A stretch of 64,000 nt of DNA from Flavobacterium sandaracinum (GCF_004349135.1 NZ_SMFN01000011.1:62001-126000), one strand, 5' to 3'; positions 14,777 through 24,713 are shown, counted from the first letter of the stretch. A program made the numbers and translations. Notes: generated from the sequence alone by a model not told the origin.

Positions 14777-15568
14777 ATGAAATATGGAATACTTTGGATT
14801 TTTATCTGCTGTTCAGCAATCGTTTTGGGTCAAAACCCAAAGCCATCCCTTGTAAAAATGGACTCTATTCGTTTTAATGGAGATGCCTTTTTAGGATACG
14901 ATTCTTTTGGTTTTTATTACACGATTAATAACAATGTTTTTTCTAAGATAAATAAAAGAGAAACTTTAGAATATAAAAATGTTTCATTAGGCAAAATCAC
15001 TAAAGTTGACCTACAAAATCCGCTTAAAATTGTCTTGTTTTATGAAAATTTCAACACCGTTGTCACTTTAGACAATCAATTGAATGAAACACAAAAAATT
15101 AATTTTTCAGAAAATCCAATTCCAATCGTAGCAACGGCCATTGGAATAGCCTCTCAAAATCAGCTTTGGGTATACAACAGTATGAATCAGCAGCTGGGAC
15201 TTTATGATTATTTAAGTGCTACTTACAAAACCATTTCGGTACCTTTTACAGAAAGCATCAAGAATTATGTTTCTGACTTCAATGTTTTTCATTGGATTGA
15301 CATTAAAAACAACTGGTACATGAGTGATATTTTTGGAAAAATAACCAGTAATGGGAAGGTTCCTGATTTTGATTCCATTTCCATTATTAATCAAAATCAA
15401 TTTATGTATTCTAAGAACTCCGTTTTGATTTTACATGATTTAGAAAAAGAGACCAAAACTCGAATTGAAATTTCAGAAAAAACGTTTAAAAAATTCTATT
15501 ACAAGGACCAAATTTTATCTATTTTTACAGCAACAGGAATTACAAATTATAAAATCACAATACCATAA
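14777..15568 (+). CDS. Secreted hypothetical protein
   Basis: I do not recognise a named family. The start at 14777 gives MKYGILWIFICCSAIVLGQ, a good signal peptide; the longer frame from 14714 adds 21 residues that would bury it. The mature part is about 245 residues with repeated short strands and motifs such as LWVYNSMNQQLGLYDY and KTRIEISEKTFKKFYY, which suggests a small beta-propeller-like fold. Its stop codon shares a base with the start of the deoxynucleoside kinase gene, so the two are probably co-transcribed. TACTTTTA at about 14764 may be the -7 box. Confidence 0.7.
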   Translation: MKYGILWIFICCSAIVLGQNPKPSLVKMDSIRFNGDAFLGYDSFGFYYTINNNVFSKINKRETLEYKNVSLGKITKVDLQNPLKIVLFYENFNTVVTLDNQLNETQKINFSENPIPIVATAIGIASQNQLWVYNSMNQQLGLYDYLSATYKTISVPFTESIKNYVSDFNVFHWIDIKNNWYMSDIFGKITSNGKVPDFDSISIINQNQFMYSKNSVLILHDLEKETKTRIEISEKTFKKFYYKDQILSIFTATGITNYKITIP

Positions 15569-16182
15569 TGCACATAGCAATAGCAGGAAATATAGGTTCT
15601 GGAAAAACAACTTTGACACGTTTATTAGCGAAACATTTTAAGTGGGAACCGCATTATGAAGATGTGGTTGACAACCCCTACTTGGATGATTTTTACCATC
15701 AAATGGAGCGCTGGTCTTTTAATTTACAAATTTATTTCTTGAATAGTCGGTTCCGTCAGGTGATGCAAATTCGCGAAAGCGGTAAAAAAATCATTCAGGA
15801 CCGAACTATTTATGAAGATGCACATATTTTTGCACCTAACTTATATGCAATGGGCTTGATGACCAATCGCGATTTTCAGAATTATTCTTCTCTTTTTGAA
15901 TTAATGGAATCTACTGTAAAAGCGCCTGATTTATTGATTTACCTAAGAAGTTCCATTCCTAATCTAGTAGGGCAAATTCATAAACGTGGTCGTGAATACG
16001 AGAACTCCATTTCTATTGACTATTTGAGTCGCTTGAACGAACGCTATGAGGGCTGGATTCAAACGTATGACAAAGGAAAATTAATGATTATTGATGTGGA
16101 TAACATCAATTTTGTGGACAATCCAGAAGATTTAGGAACCATTTTTAATCGCATTGATGCTGAGTTGAATGGGTTGTTTTAG
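15568..16182 (+). CDS. Deoxynucleoside kinase
   Basis: 204 residues. It phosphorylates salvaged deoxynucleosides using ATP. The Walker A loop GNIGSGKT is at residues 7-14. The substrate-site ERW lies near 47-50, DRTIYEDAHIF near 85-95, and a lid-like arginine stretch HKRGREYE near 140-147, all typical of the dNK/dGK-dAK family. The exact base preference cannot be read. Translationally coupled to the upstream secreted protein by a TAATG overlap. Confidence 0.92.
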   Translation: MHIAIAGNIGSGKTTLTRLLAKHFKWEPHYEDVVDNPYLDDFYHQMERWSFNLQIYFLNSRFRQVMQIRESGKKIIQDRTIYEDAHIFAPNLYAMGLMTNRDFQNYSSLFELMESTVKAPDLLIYLRSSIPNLVGQIHKRGREYENSISIDYLSRLNERYEGWIQTYDKGKLMIIDVDNINFVDNPEDLGTIFNRIDAELNGLF

Positions 16183-16249
16183 AATCGTCTCCCCAATCCT
16201 CTACGAAGGAGAGGGAGCAATAACGGAATAAAAATACATACAAACAATA

Positions 16250-16271
16250 ATGCCTCGCAATTGCGGGGCAT
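16250..16271. terminator. Terminator left of higBA
   Basis: ATGCCTCGCAA/TTGCGGGGCAT hairpin 67 bases after the kinase stop. The sequence TGCCTCGCAA recurs in the terminator right of higBA (17081-17109). Confidence 0.7.
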
Positions 16272-16349
16272 AATTGTTTATGAGGTTTTCCAAAAATCTA
16301 CATCCGTTTCGCATCTCAATAAGTATAAATTAAAAGGTAAAAATTACTT

Positions 16350-16380
16350 TTCCCAAATAGGGAATTTTTAGCTATCTTTG
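16350..16380 (+). promoter_or_regulatory. higBA promoter with overlapping operator
   Basis: TATCTTTG (16373-16380) is a perfect -7 box. The inverted repeat TTCCC-AAATA-GGGAA (16350-16364) lies in the spacer just upstream, where a bound HigA dimer would block RNA polymerase. This fits autoregulation as known for such systems. Confidence 0.65.
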
Positions 16381-16396
16381 ACGTAGAAAATAACGT

Positions 16397-16693
16397 ATGA
16401 GAATAATCGCAAAAAGAACCTTACAAAATTTTTGGGAACAATATCCAAACTCAAAACAGCAATTATTAGCTTGGTATCAGGTATTTGATAAAAAAGTATT
16501 TGAGAATTCGAATTCTATAAAATCCATTTTTGGTTCAGCTGATTTTATTGGAAATAATAAAGTCATATTTAATATTTGTGGCAACCATTATCGATTAATC
16601 GTGAAAATTAATTATGTAACACAAATTGTCTATATTTTGTTTATTGGAACTCATGTTGAATATGACAATTTGAAAGATATTAAAAACTTATAA
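16397..16693 (+). CDS. higB: HigB-family toxin (mRNA interferase)
   Basis: 98 residues. The small basic RelE/HigB fold is indicated by MRIIAKRTLQNFWEQYPNSKQ at the N-terminus, then FNICGNHYRLIVKINYV and VYILFIGTHVEYD, which is the HigB_toxin family pattern. The toxin precedes the antitoxin, the reverse of most type II systems and typical of higBA. Such toxins cleave mRNA on the ribosome. The start is 17 bases after the -7 box. Confidence 0.9.
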   Translation: MRIIAKRTLQNFWEQYPNSKQQLLAWYQVFDKKVFENSNSIKSIFGSADFIGNNKVIFNICGNHYRLIVKINYVTQIVYILFIGTHVEYDNLKDIKNL

Positions 16694-16694
16694 A

Positions 16695-17063
16695 ATGGAA
16701 ATAAATCCTATAAAAACAGAAAAAGATTATGATTTAGCTCTAGAGAGAATAAACATTCTTTTTGATGCTAAACCAAACACGAATGAGGGTGATGAATTAG
16801 ATATTCTAGTTACCCTTATAGAAAAATATGAACAAATACATTATCCTATTCCTGAGCCAGATCCTATTGAAGCAATAAAGTTCATGATGGAGCAAAACGG
16901 ACTTACAGATGCTGATTTAGGGGTGATTTTAAACAGTCGTTCTAGAGTTACTGAAATTTTCAAACGTAAAAGAGCTTTAACAATTAAACAAATTAGAGTT
17001 TTAACAGAAACACTTCATATTCCAGCTTCAACTTTAATCAAAGAATATGCATTAGAACATTAA
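16695..17063 (+). CDS. higA: HigA-family antitoxin (Xre-type HTH)
   Basis: 122 residues, starting one base after higB ends. An acidic N-terminal half probably wraps the toxin. The C-terminal helix-turn-helix region (about 62-115) has AIKFMMEQNGLTDADLGVIL then SRSRVTEIFKRKRALTIKQI, the HigA/Xre pattern. It should neutralise HigB and repress the promoter at 16350-16380. Confidence 0.92.
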   Translation: MEINPIKTEKDYDLALERINILFDAKPNTNEGDELDILVTLIEKYEQIHYPIPEPDPIEAIKFMMEQNGLTDADLGVILNSRSRVTEIFKRKRALTIKQIRVLTETLHIPASTLIKEYALEH

Positions 17064-17080
17064 ATTTATAATTTGAAACA

Positions 17081-17109
17081 CAAATGCCTCGCAAAATTTG
17101 CGAGGCATT
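17081..17109. terminator. Terminator right of higBA
   Basis: AAATGCCTCGCAAA/ATTTGCGAGGCATTT, a nearly perfect 14-bp stem, followed by T-rich sequence. It can serve higBA and the converging hppA. Shares TGCCTCGCAA with the terminator at 16250-16271. Confidence 0.85.
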
Positions 17110-17130
17110 TATTATTTACAAGACTTTATA

Positions 17131-19590
17131 TTATTTCAAAGAATCAATCTTAGCTTGAACTTCTGCATCAGTTCCTTCAAAACTTTGAATATTTTCTTTC
17201 CCGTTAATGGTTGTTTTGATTGTAGCTTTTACTTTTCCATCAACATTTGTTTTTTCGATAGAAACTTCTTTTGACATCATATGATTTGGCATTGCTGCTG
17301 CATCCATAAATTTACATGTTTTACTGACACAACCATTGGCCATACATTCTTCTTTAGACATAGACGTGCAGATTTCAGTCGAAGCGCAGCAAGCCGCTTT
17401 ATCAGAAATGGTATGACTTCCATTCCCTAAAATCGGAGCAATAACCAATCCTATCAAACACGTTAATTTAATCAAAATATTCATTGATGGTCCAGAAGTG
17501 TCTTTGAACGGATCTCCAACAGTATCTCCGGTTACCGCTGCTTTGTGTGCATCAGAACCTTTATAGGTCATTTCGCCATTGATCATCACTCCTGCTTCAA
17601 AAGATTTTTTGGCATTGTCCCAAGCACCACCAGCATTATTTTGGAACACTGCCCAAAGTACACCGGATACGGTAACTCCAGCCATGTAACCACCTAACAT
17701 TTCAGCAATTAATTGGTTGTTATCCGCGTAAACTAATTTCCCAAGCAACACAATGGCAATTGGGAAACCAATAGTTAAAATTCCTGGCAACATCATTTCA
17801 CGCAAAGCGGCTTTGGTAGAAATATCAACACATTTAGCGTATTCTGGTTTTCCAGTTCCTTCCATAATTCCAGGAATCTCTCTGAACTGACGACGTACTT
17901 CATACACCATATCCATTGCAGCTTTTCCAACAGAGTTCATCGCTAAAGCTGAGAAAACTACTGGTATCATTCCGCCCACAAACAACATCGCTAAAACAGG
18001 TGCTTTAAAAATATTGATCCCGTCAATTCCTGTAAACGTAACATACGCCGCGAATAAAGCCAATGAAGTCAAAGCTGCCGAAGCAATTGCAAATCCTTTC
18101 CCTGTTGCTGCCGTTGTGTTCCCTACAGAATCTAAAATATCTGTTCTAGTACGCACTTCTTTAGGTAATTCGCTCATCTCCGCAATTCCTCCCGCATTAT
18201 CGGATATAGGTCCAAAAGCGTCGATTGCCAATTGCATTGCCGTTGTAGCCATCATTGCTGAAGCCGCCAAAGCCACACCATAAAATCCTGCTAATGCGTA
18301 TGAAATCCAGATTGCAGCTGCAAATAATAAGACGGTTGGGAATGTAGAAATCATTCCCGTAGCTAAACCTGCAATTACATTTGTTCCTGCACCTGTACTT
18401 GATTTTTGCACAATTGCCATAACAGGTTTTGTTCCCAAACCAGTATAATATTCGGTTACCGATGAAATAACAGCTCCAACCACTAGTCCAACGATGGTCG
18501 CATAGAAAACGCGCATAGACGAAATTTCTTTAGTCCCTTCGCCAAAGAAATCCATTTTCATGGTTTCTGGTAACATATATTGCACTAAGAAGAAACAAGC
18601 GACAGCAGTTAATAGAATAGAAACCCAGTTTCCTATATTCAATGCTTTTTGAACTTGTGCTTCTTTGGCATTATCATCCGTAATTTTTACCAACATTGTC
18701 CCGATGATCGAAAATAAAATTCCAAAACCAGCGATTGCCATTGGTAATAAAATAGGTCCAATTCCGCCAAAAGCATCTTGAATATTTCCACCCATATCTT
18801 TGATAACATAATTACCAAGAACCATCGCCGCCAAAACAGTCGCTACATAAGAACCAAATAAATCGGCACCCATTCCGGCAACATCACCCACATTATCACC
18901 CACATTATCCGCAATTGTAGCAGGATTACGAGGATCATCTTCAGGAATTCCAGCTTCAACTTTACCAACTAAATCCGCTCCAACATCGGCAGCTTTAGTA
19001 TAAATTCCGCCTCCAACACGAGCAAACAAAGCGATAGATTCTGCACCAAGAGAAAATCCAGCCAGTGTTTCAAGAACAATAGTCATGTCTTCTGTTGAAG
19101 TCCAAACGCCATTCATAAAAAAATGAAAGAAAAATATAAAGAAAGTAGTTAAACCTAAAACAGCCAAACCCGCAACTCCCAATCCCATAACGGTTCCACC
19201 GCCAAAAGAAACTTTAAGCGCTTGAGGTAAACTTGTGCGTGCAGCTTGCGTAGTTCTAACATTTGTTTTTGTTGCTATTTTCATTCCCATATTCCCCGCT
19301 AAAGCCGAGAAGAATGCACCGAAAACAAAAGCAACTACAATTAATATGTGTGTAGTAGGAACGATAAATGAAATTCCCGCCAAAACAATACTGGCACCAA
19401 TAACAAAGAACGTTAATAAGCGATATTCCGCATTAAGAAAGGCCAAGGCGCCCTCGTAAATGTAATCCGAAATTTCTTTCATTTTACCATCACCTGGATC
19501 TTGCTTTAAAACCCATGCTCGTTTTGTAAACATAAATGCCAGTCCAATAAATGCCATGGCTATTGGCAAATAAATCATTATTGTATTCAT
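17131..19590 (-). CDS. hppA: Membrane-bound ion-pumping pyrophosphatase with cysteine-rich C-terminal tail
   Basis: 819 residues, about 90-100 more than typical HppA. It couples pyrophosphate hydrolysis to H+ and/or Na+ export across the inner membrane. The core has many membrane helices and the catalytic motifs [37 protein letters not shown] and [11 protein letters not shown]; Ala in the last motif fits the K+-dependent subclass. The core ends near residue 722. The remaining 97 residues are soluble, with six cysteines in about 30 residues (AACC, EIC, EEC, NGC, KTC) and then a charged domain with EVSIEKTN and [13 protein letters not shown]. The tail is unexplained. Soluble pyrophosphatase is the next gene. 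Confidence 0.95.
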   Translation of the reverse strand: MNTIMIYLPIAMAFIGLAFMFTKRAWVLKQDPGDGKMKEISDYIYEGALAFLNAEYRLLTFFVIGASIVLAGISFIVPTTHILIVVAFVFGAFFSALAGNMGMKIATKTNVRTTQAARTSLPQALKVSFGGGTVMGLGVAGLAVLGLTTFFIFFFHFFMNGVWTSTEDMTIVLETLAGFSLGAESIALFARVGGGIYTKAADVGADLVGKVEAGIPEDDPRNPATIADNVGDNVGDVAGMGADLFGSYVATVLAAMVLGNYVIKDMGGNIQDAFGGIGPILLPMAIAGFGILFSIIGTMLVKITDDNAKEAQVQKALNIGNWVSILLTAVACFFLVQYMLPETMKMDFFGEGTKEISSMRVFYATIVGLVVGAVISSVTEYYTGLGTKPVMAIVQKSSTGAGTNVIAGLATGMISTFPTVLLFAAAIWISYALAGFYGVALAASAMMATTAMQLAIDAFGPISDNAGGIAEMSELPKEVRTRTDILDSVGNTTAATGKGFAIASAALTSLALFAAYVTFTGIDGINIFKAPVLAMLFVGGMIPVVFSALAMNSVGKAAMDMVYEVRRQFREIPGIMEGTGKPEYAKCVDISTKAALREMMLPGILTIGFPIAIVLLGKLVYADNNQLIAEMLGGYMAGVTVSGVLWAVFQNNAGGAWDNAKKSFEAGVMINGEMTYKGSDAHKAAVTGDTVGDPFKDTSGPSMNILIKLTCLIGLVIAPILGNGSHTISDKAACCASTEICTSMSKEECMANGCVSKTCKFMDAAAMPNHMMSKEVSIEKTNVDGKVKATIKTTINGKENIQSFEGTDAEVQAKIDSLK

Positions 19591-19644
19591 AATTTTGGTT
19601 TGGTTTTTGGTTAATATTAATAGTGTAACGAAACGAATTTAAAC

Positions 19645-19681
19645 AAAAAAGCAATACTCTTAACAGAATATTGCTTTTTTT
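19645..19681 (-). terminator. Terminator of ppa
   Basis: AAAAAGCAATA/TATTGCTTTTT stem with a 12-base loop and T-run, between ppa and hppA. It implies that the two pyrophosphatases are separate transcripts. Confidence 0.8.
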
Positions 19682-19701
19682 GTAAAAATTATGATGTAAA
19701 A

Positions 19702-20232
19702 TTATTTGATGCTAAATAATCCTTCTGGTTTATTTTCAATTTGATTAAAACGCTCCGTACATTCTTTAATAATTGCATACGCTTCATTTACATCTCCCCA
19801 ACCACCTACATCAACTTTTTTGTTTTCAAGGTCTTTGTACACTTGGAAAAAGTGCTCAATTTCTTTTAATAAATGAGGATTCATGTCTGATAAGTCATTT
19901 AGTGAATTCCAAATTGGATCTGAAACTGGCACACAAATTACTTTTTCATCTGGTCCTTTATCATCTGCCATGTGAAAAACACCGATAGGTTTTACTTCCA
20001 TTACACATCCAGGAAAAGTAGGTTCGTTTACTAAAACCAGAACGTCTAATGGATCTCCGTCTAATGCTAATGTTTCCGGGATAAATCCGTAATCAGCAGG
20101 ATACATCATCGAAGAAAATAACATTCGGTCAAAACGCATTCTTTTTATTTCGAAATCATATTCGTATTTATTTCTACTTCCTCTTGGTATTTCGATTAAG
20201 ACATCGAAAGTTGTTAATTTGTCTGCAGTCAT
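19702..20232 (-). CDS. ppa: Soluble inorganic pyrophosphatase (family I)
   Basis: 176 residues, the usual length of bacterial family I enzymes. It hydrolyses cytoplasmic pyrophosphate. The signature DGDPLDVLVL is near 64-73, with YPADYGFIPETL before it and KGPDEKVICVPVSDP after it; the Asp residues bind the catalytic Mg2+. It sits beside the membrane pyrophosphatase, so the cell holds both a heat-releasing and an energy-conserving route. Confidence 0.97.
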   Translation of the reverse strand: MTADKLTTFDVLIEIPRGSRNKYEYDFEIKRMRFDRMLFSSMMYPADYGFIPETLALDGDPLDVLVLVNEPTFPGCVMEVKPIGVFHMADDKGPDEKVICVPVSDPIWNSLNDLSDMNPHLLKEIEHFFQVYKDLENKKVDVGGWGDVNEAYAIIKECTERFNQIENKPEGLFSIK

Positions 20233-20263
20233 TTTAGTTTTTTCTTTTCTATATTTATGGGTG

Positions 20264-20271
20264 CAAAAGTA
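20264..20271 (-). promoter_or_regulatory. ppa -7 promoter box
   Basis: TACTTTTG on the minus strand, a full TAnnTTTG match, 31 bases before the ppa ATG. Confidence 0.65.
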
Positions 20272-20339
20272 AGGAAACTATCTCTTTTTACAATAAATAA
20301 TTACTGTTATCTCTACATTAAATTTTAACAATGAGTACT

Positions 20340-20942
20340 TTAGTACACTACGGTTCTATTTCTTTTATTCAAATAATGATGCCACAAAAGATAGGTAGCC
20401 ATAGAACGATAGGGACTCCACTGCTTTGAATGAACTTCCATAGCTTCTTTATCATGAATATCCAGCAGTTCCTTAATGGTATTTACGACCGCAATATCTC
20501 CCAATGGCAATAAATCCGGGTCTTGCAGACAAAACATTAAATAGACATCAATGGTCCAGTTGCCTATTCCTTTGATTTTGATAAGTTCTTCACGCACTTG
20601 TACTGCTGTTTTTGAAGGCAAACTTTCTAAATCAAGCTCTTTATTTAATATGGCTGTCGCCAAAGCTTTGATATAAGACGTTTTTTGACGGCTTACGCCA
20701 AAATTCCTATATTCCTCCTCCGAAATAGGAAGCAAAATCTCTGGTTCTAGGACTTTTAGACTGGCTTTTATTTTTAAAAAGGTAGCCTTAGCGGAATCAA
20801 TGGACACTTGTTGCTCCAAGATCAATAAGACTAAAGTTTCAAAACCTTGTGGTCTTCTCGGGATGACAGGCATTCCATATTGGTCGATAATAGACTTGAA
20901 AATAGCGTCTTTACTTATAAGATAATTGATGGCTTCTTTCAT
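20340..20942 (-). CDS. DNA-3-methyladenine glycosylase (AlkA-type, HhH-GPD)
   Basis: 200 residues from the ATG at 20942 (MKEAINYLIS); another ATG at 20978 would add 12 residues. It removes alkylated bases in base-excision repair. The helix-hairpin-helix IKGIGNWTIDVYLM and the following catalytic Asp in LPLGDIAVV form the HhH-GPD signature. LEQQVSIDSAKATFLKIKA near 35-55 is also typical. No Fe-S cysteine cluster is present, which fits AlkA rather than endonuclease III. Confidence 0.9.
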   Translation of the reverse strand: MKEAINYLISKDAIFKSIIDQYGMPVIPRRPQGFETLVLLILEQQVSIDSAKATFLKIKASLKVLEPEILLPISEEEYRNFGVSRQKTSYIKALATAILNKELDLESLPSKTAVQVREELIKIKGIGNWTIDVYLMFCLQDPDLLPLGDIAVVNTIKELLDIHDKEAMEVHSKQWSPYRSMATYLLWHHYLNKRNRTVVY

Positions 20943-21052
20943 AATTTCATCTTTTTTTAGCCCGGAGGGGAACGACATCCTTTTTAGAATGTGATTTTTA
21001 TTCGCTTTTTAAAAAGACATCGTATATACTAGAGCTTAGGTAGGAATAGCTC

Positions 21053-23539
21053 CTAAAAATTAAACCCAAACGATCCTTTTACCGTAAAACGATTCGTATC
21101 CGGCGTGTTGAGATAATTCCCCCGCCAGGCAAAATCGATACGGATCAGCTTAAAGATATTTCCAATCCCGGCACTATATTCCCAATACACTTTTTCGGGT
21201 GCATTGTAGGCTAAACCAGAGGCATTAATCGCTCTGTTTTCATCCGAAATAGTACCATAAACCCCTTTTACCGATACAATTTCTCTCCAATTAAGTTTGC
21301 GCATGAATGGAATTCTCGAGAAAAGACGCCCATTAAAGTTGTGATTCCACTGTAAAGTAGCATATTGATCTGATAAGAATTCATAAAAATTAAGATTACT
21401 GAACGTATTTTCCAGCGTAAAAAAAGTTTGATTTCCTGGAATAACGCTCATTAATCCCAAAGGAACAGTGCCAAACGTTTTTCCCACTTCCATAATAATA
21501 TTCGTGCGACCTAAAGGCCCTATGATAATAGGCTGTTTGTAGTATAATTGCAATTTATCATATTTGAAATCGCTATCCAATAACCCTTTAAAACCATGAC
21601 TATAATTGACAAAAAAGCGACTGTACGGACTATCGACATTCTCCCGTTCTACCGCAAATCCAATGGTTTTTCTTTTAGGAGTGTATTCAACCTGGAAATT
21701 AACTTCTGATTGTTTGACATCGCTTTTTGTTACAGCATTTGCAATATCGGTGTAATAATCTAAACTAAAGGTAGGAGAAGCAGACTCGAGCGTGCGATAG
21801 GAAATTCCAGTTTGGAAAATCAAATTTTTAACCGGCTCTATTTCAACTGCAATATTGCTAAGATTAATGTTTGTCAATTTTCCGTTATTACCTGATGAAA
21901 ATACAGAAGAAGAGGCAAAGCTTCGTCCCAAAATATCATAGGTAGTCGTCAAACTCGCACCAATTTGCTCGATATCCCGTCTGTTTCCTCCAGACAAAAT
22001 GATTCGTTTTTTCTTATCGACCATCCATTTTCCAGACAATCCGTATTTGAATTTCTCATCTTTAAAACCATACGCAGTATACCCTTGCAAACGCCAAGTG
22101 TCATTGGTTCCAAAATACGTCCTTCCTCCCGCTCGCAAACGAACCCCTTCAACTTCGTTATAACCAAATGTGGAAAAAATAGGTCCATAATCAAAATTTC
22201 CAAACTGTAAAAAGCCGCTTGCCAAAACTTGCACTGTGCTATAAATTTGTTTGAATTTCTTGACCGTTTGCAACGTATCGAGCATTTTATACACGCCCAA
22301 TTCATCTTTAGTCAAATTCTCAAATCGATTTTCATCCCAATATTCCTCTGATTTATTAAAAACATCGGCATCCATGTAATTGACCTCCTCTTTATAAAAA
22401 GCAACCGGTTTTTCTTTATTAAACTGATGGTTTCTGTAAAAAGTGGTTCGTTTTCCATAAACTCCTTTGGAATTTTCTTTTTTATTTAAAGCAAAATCCG
22501 ACATCAAATAATCCTTTGTCAATAAAAAAACAGAATCGCTGACTACCTCAAATTCTTGCTCTAAATAAATATCTTTTACCCAGTTAATATTGGCACTTTT
22601 GGTCACCGCCATATTTATTTTCTTGATAGCGAAAGTGGAATCATTGACCCAAAAATCACCTTTGAAAGTCAACTCGTTTTTACGTCTTGGATAGAAAACA
22701 ATATTAAAACACCATTTATCATCAATATAAGCACTGTCTTTCAACACGTAATTGTACACATCAATCCCTGTTTTAGATAACGGACTGGTGAAACTTTTAT
22801 CAAAAAAAGTCAAGTAATTATTGTAAATATCATAATTGGAATACAAGTCCTTTACAAAAGTCAGAATTTGCTGGTTTCCGTTAAAACCAGATGTTTTACT
22901 GGCTTTTATTTTCTCTTTCAGTTTCTTGAGTTTGTTATCTCCAAAAACATCAGTCAAGGATTCGTTGACAAAAATGGGCAGGTACGTCTTACCCGTAATT
23001 CTTGAAGTATCCATTTGATTGAAAATAAATTCCATCCCTTTGAAAAGTTTGCTTTTCATGAAAGCACTGTCAATAGAATTCATGTCAAATTCTATTTTCT
23101 CATACTTCTCCATTTGGTATTGATCGTACAAATACAGTCCATTTTTGCGTTTTCTTTCCCAAATTTTTCTTAGAATATCTAGCGCTGGATTATCTTTTTT
23201 TGATGTTTTCCCTGCAAAAACAACAACTTCGTTTAAGCTTTCGGCTTCACTTAACTGAATTTTAAAATTATAATTTACTGCCTTGTCTAACGTTATTTCT
23301 TTTTCAGAAAATCCAACTGAGGAAATAATCAAGGTGAAGTATGCTTTTTGCGATTCAAGATAGAACTTACCATCCTCATTTGTCACAATTCCTTCACTGG
23401 AACCTTTGAAAACTACATTAGCAAAAGGAATCGGCTGATTTTGCTTATCAACCACAACACCGCTTACTTTTGTTTGTGCAAATACGGCATTTGCGGAAAC
23501 AAACAAAAAAACCAAGAGAAACAAGACATTCTTTTTCAT
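21053..23539 (-). CDS. DUF5686 / carboxypeptidase-like regulatory domain outer membrane protein
   Basis: 828 residues from the ATG at 23539 (MKKNVLFLLVFLFV; another Met lies two codons upstream). Signal peptide to about residue 22 (VFAQ). A CarboxypepD_reg-like domain (about 25-105) has KVSGVVVDKQNQPIPFANVV. Then comes DUF5686, with ILRKIWERKRKNGLYLYDQY near 125-145, and a barrel-like C-terminal half ending TVKGSFGFNF. The family is common and uncharacterised in Bacteroidota; an outer-membrane role is inferred from signal peptide and strands. It appears to be monocistronic. Confidence 0.88.
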   Translation of the reverse strand: MKKNVLFLLVFLFVSANAVFAQTKVSGVVVDKQNQPIPFANVVFKGSSEGIVTNEDGKFYLESQKAYFTLIISSVGFSEKEITLDKAVNYNFKIQLSEAESLNEVVVFAGKTSKKDNPALDILRKIWERKRKNGLYLYDQYQMEKYEKIEFDMNSIDSAFMKSKLFKGMEFIFNQMDTSRITGKTYLPIFVNESLTDVFGDNKLKKLKEKIKASKTSGFNGNQQILTFVKDLYSNYDIYNNYLTFFDKSFTSPLSKTGIDVYNYVLKDSAYIDDKWCFNIVFYPRRKNELTFKGDFWVNDSTFAIKKINMAVTKSANINWVKDIYLEQEFEVVSDSVFLLTKDYLMSDFALNKKENSKGVYGKRTTFYRNHQFNKEKPVAFYKEEVNYMDADVFNKSEEYWDENRFENLTKDELGVYKMLDTLQTVKKFKQIYSTVQVLASGFLQFGNFDYGPIFSTFGYNEVEGVRLRAGGRTYFGTNDTWRLQGYTAYGFKDEKFKYGLSGKWMVDKKKRIILSGGNRRDIEQIGASLTTTYDILGRSFASSSVFSSGNNGKLTNINLSNIAVEIEPVKNLIFQTGISYRTLESASPTFSLDYYTDIANAVTKSDVKQSEVNFQVEYTPKRKTIGFAVERENVDSPYSRFFVNYSHGFKGLLDSDFKYDKLQLYYKQPIIIGPLGRTNIIMEVGKTFGTVPLGLMSVIPGNQTFFTLENTFSNLNFYEFLSDQYATLQWNHNFNGRLFSRIPFMRKLNWREIVSVKGVYGTISDENRAINASGLAYNAPEKVYWEYSAGIGNIFKLIRIDFAWRGNYLNTPDTNRFTVKGSFGFNF

Positions 23540-23547
23540 AGTCATTC

Positions 23548-23585
23548 AAAAAAAAAACTTCATCAAAGATATTGATGAAGTTTCA
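23548..23585 (-). terminator. Terminator of pdhB
   Basis: AAACTTCATCAA/TTGATGAAGTTT 12-bp stem with a 5-base loop. On the minus strand it is followed by nine T, 87 bases after the pdhB stop. Confidence 0.9.
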
Positions 23586-23671
23586 AATATAGTTAATTAC
23601 AGTATTTGATTATTCGTGGTTTAACATGCCAATTGTTAAATTGTAGCTAAAGCAGAATGCATCAAAAACAG

Positions 23672-24652
23672 TTATTTTTTATACATTACTTTTTTAACCG
23701 CTTTTACAACGTCACCCGCATTTGGCAACCATTCTTTCAATAAAACTGGAGAATAAGGTGCTGGAGTATCCGCAGTTGTAATCCGTTGAATAGGCGCATC
23801 CAAGAAATCAAAAGCGCGCTCTTGAACAATATACGTAATCTCCGAAGCGACACTAGCAAAAGGCCAAGCTTCCTCAAGAACTACCAATCTATTTGTTTTT
23901 TTAACCGACGTTAAAATCGTTTCATAATCCATAGGACGTACGGTTCTCAAATCGATAATTTCACATGAAATTCCTTCTTTGGCTAATTCATCAGCAGCAA
24001 TATGAGCTTCTTTGATGATTTTTCCAAAAGAAACAATAGTTACATCAGTACCTTCACGTTTGATATCAGCCACTCCAAGCGGAATTACATATTCGCCATC
24101 TGGCACTTCTCCTTTATCACCATACATTTGTTCTGATTCCATGAAAATCACAGGATCATTATCACGAATAGCCGCTTTCAACAATCCTTTTGCATCATAA
24201 ACAGTAGATGGAACCACCACTTTAAGACCTGGAGTGTTAGCAAACCAGTTTTCAAGAGCTTGTGAGTGTGTCGCTCCTAATTGTCCTGCCGAAGCTGTTG
24301 GACCACGAAAAACGATTGGCACATTAAATTGTCCACCAGTCATCTGACGCATTTTGGCAGCGTTATTTATGATTTGGTCAATACCTACCAAACAAAAGTT
24401 GAACGTCATGTATTCCACAATCGGTCTGCATCCGTTCATTGCTGATCCTACTGCAATACCAGTAAAACCAAGCTCTGCGATAGGAGTGTCAATTACTCTT
24501 TTCTCACCAAATTCAGCAAGCATTCCTTTAGATGCTTTGTAGGCACCATTATATTCAGCAACTTCTTCACCCATTAAGTATATGGACTCATCGTGACGCA
24601 TTTCTTCACTCATCGCTTCGCAAATGGCCTCTCTAAATTGTATCGTTCTCAT
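23672..24652 (-). CDS. pdhB: Pyruvate dehydrogenase E1 component, beta subunit
   Basis: 326 residues, the usual length. It is half of the thiamine-diphosphate-dependent E1 that feeds pyruvate into acetyl-CoA. Motifs include MRTIQFREAICEAM, MGEEVAEYNGAYKASKGM, DTPIAELGFTGIAVG and RGPTASAGQLGATHSQ, all typical of E1 beta. No alpha subunit gene lies in the window; in flavobacteria it is often encoded elsewhere or fused to E2. It stands alone here with its own -7 box and terminator. A branched-chain 2-oxo acid E1 beta is the alternative, less likely reading. Confidence 0.92.
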   Translation of the reverse strand: MRTIQFREAICEAMSEEMRHDESIYLMGEEVAEYNGAYKASKGMLAEFGEKRVIDTPIAELGFTGIAVGSAMNGCRPIVEYMTFNFCLVGIDQIINNAAKMRQMTGGQFNVPIVFRGPTASAGQLGATHSQALENWFANTPGLKVVVPSTVYDAKGLLKAAIRDNDPVIFMESEQMYGDKGEVPDGEYVIPLGVADIKREGTDVTIVSFGKIIKEAHIAADELAKEGISCEIIDLRTVRPMDYETILTSVKKTNRLVVLEEAWPFASVASEITYIVQERAFDFLDAPIQRITTADTPAPYSPVLLKEWLPNAGDVVKAVKKVMYKK

Positions 24653-24705
24653 ATTTTTTTATATTTTGTCCTCCTGAGCGCAGTCGAAGGATAATTTTCG
24701 AAAAG

Positions 24706-24713
24706 CAAAAATA
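24706..24713 (-). promoter_or_regulatory. pdhB -7 promoter box
   Basis: TATTTTTG on the minus strand, a full TAnnTTTG match, 53 bases before the pdhB ATG. Confidence 0.55.

Noticed and set aside
21949-22305. 118-codon frame inside the DUF5686 gene
   Set aside because: Alternate reading frame of a real gene, with no recognisable domain.
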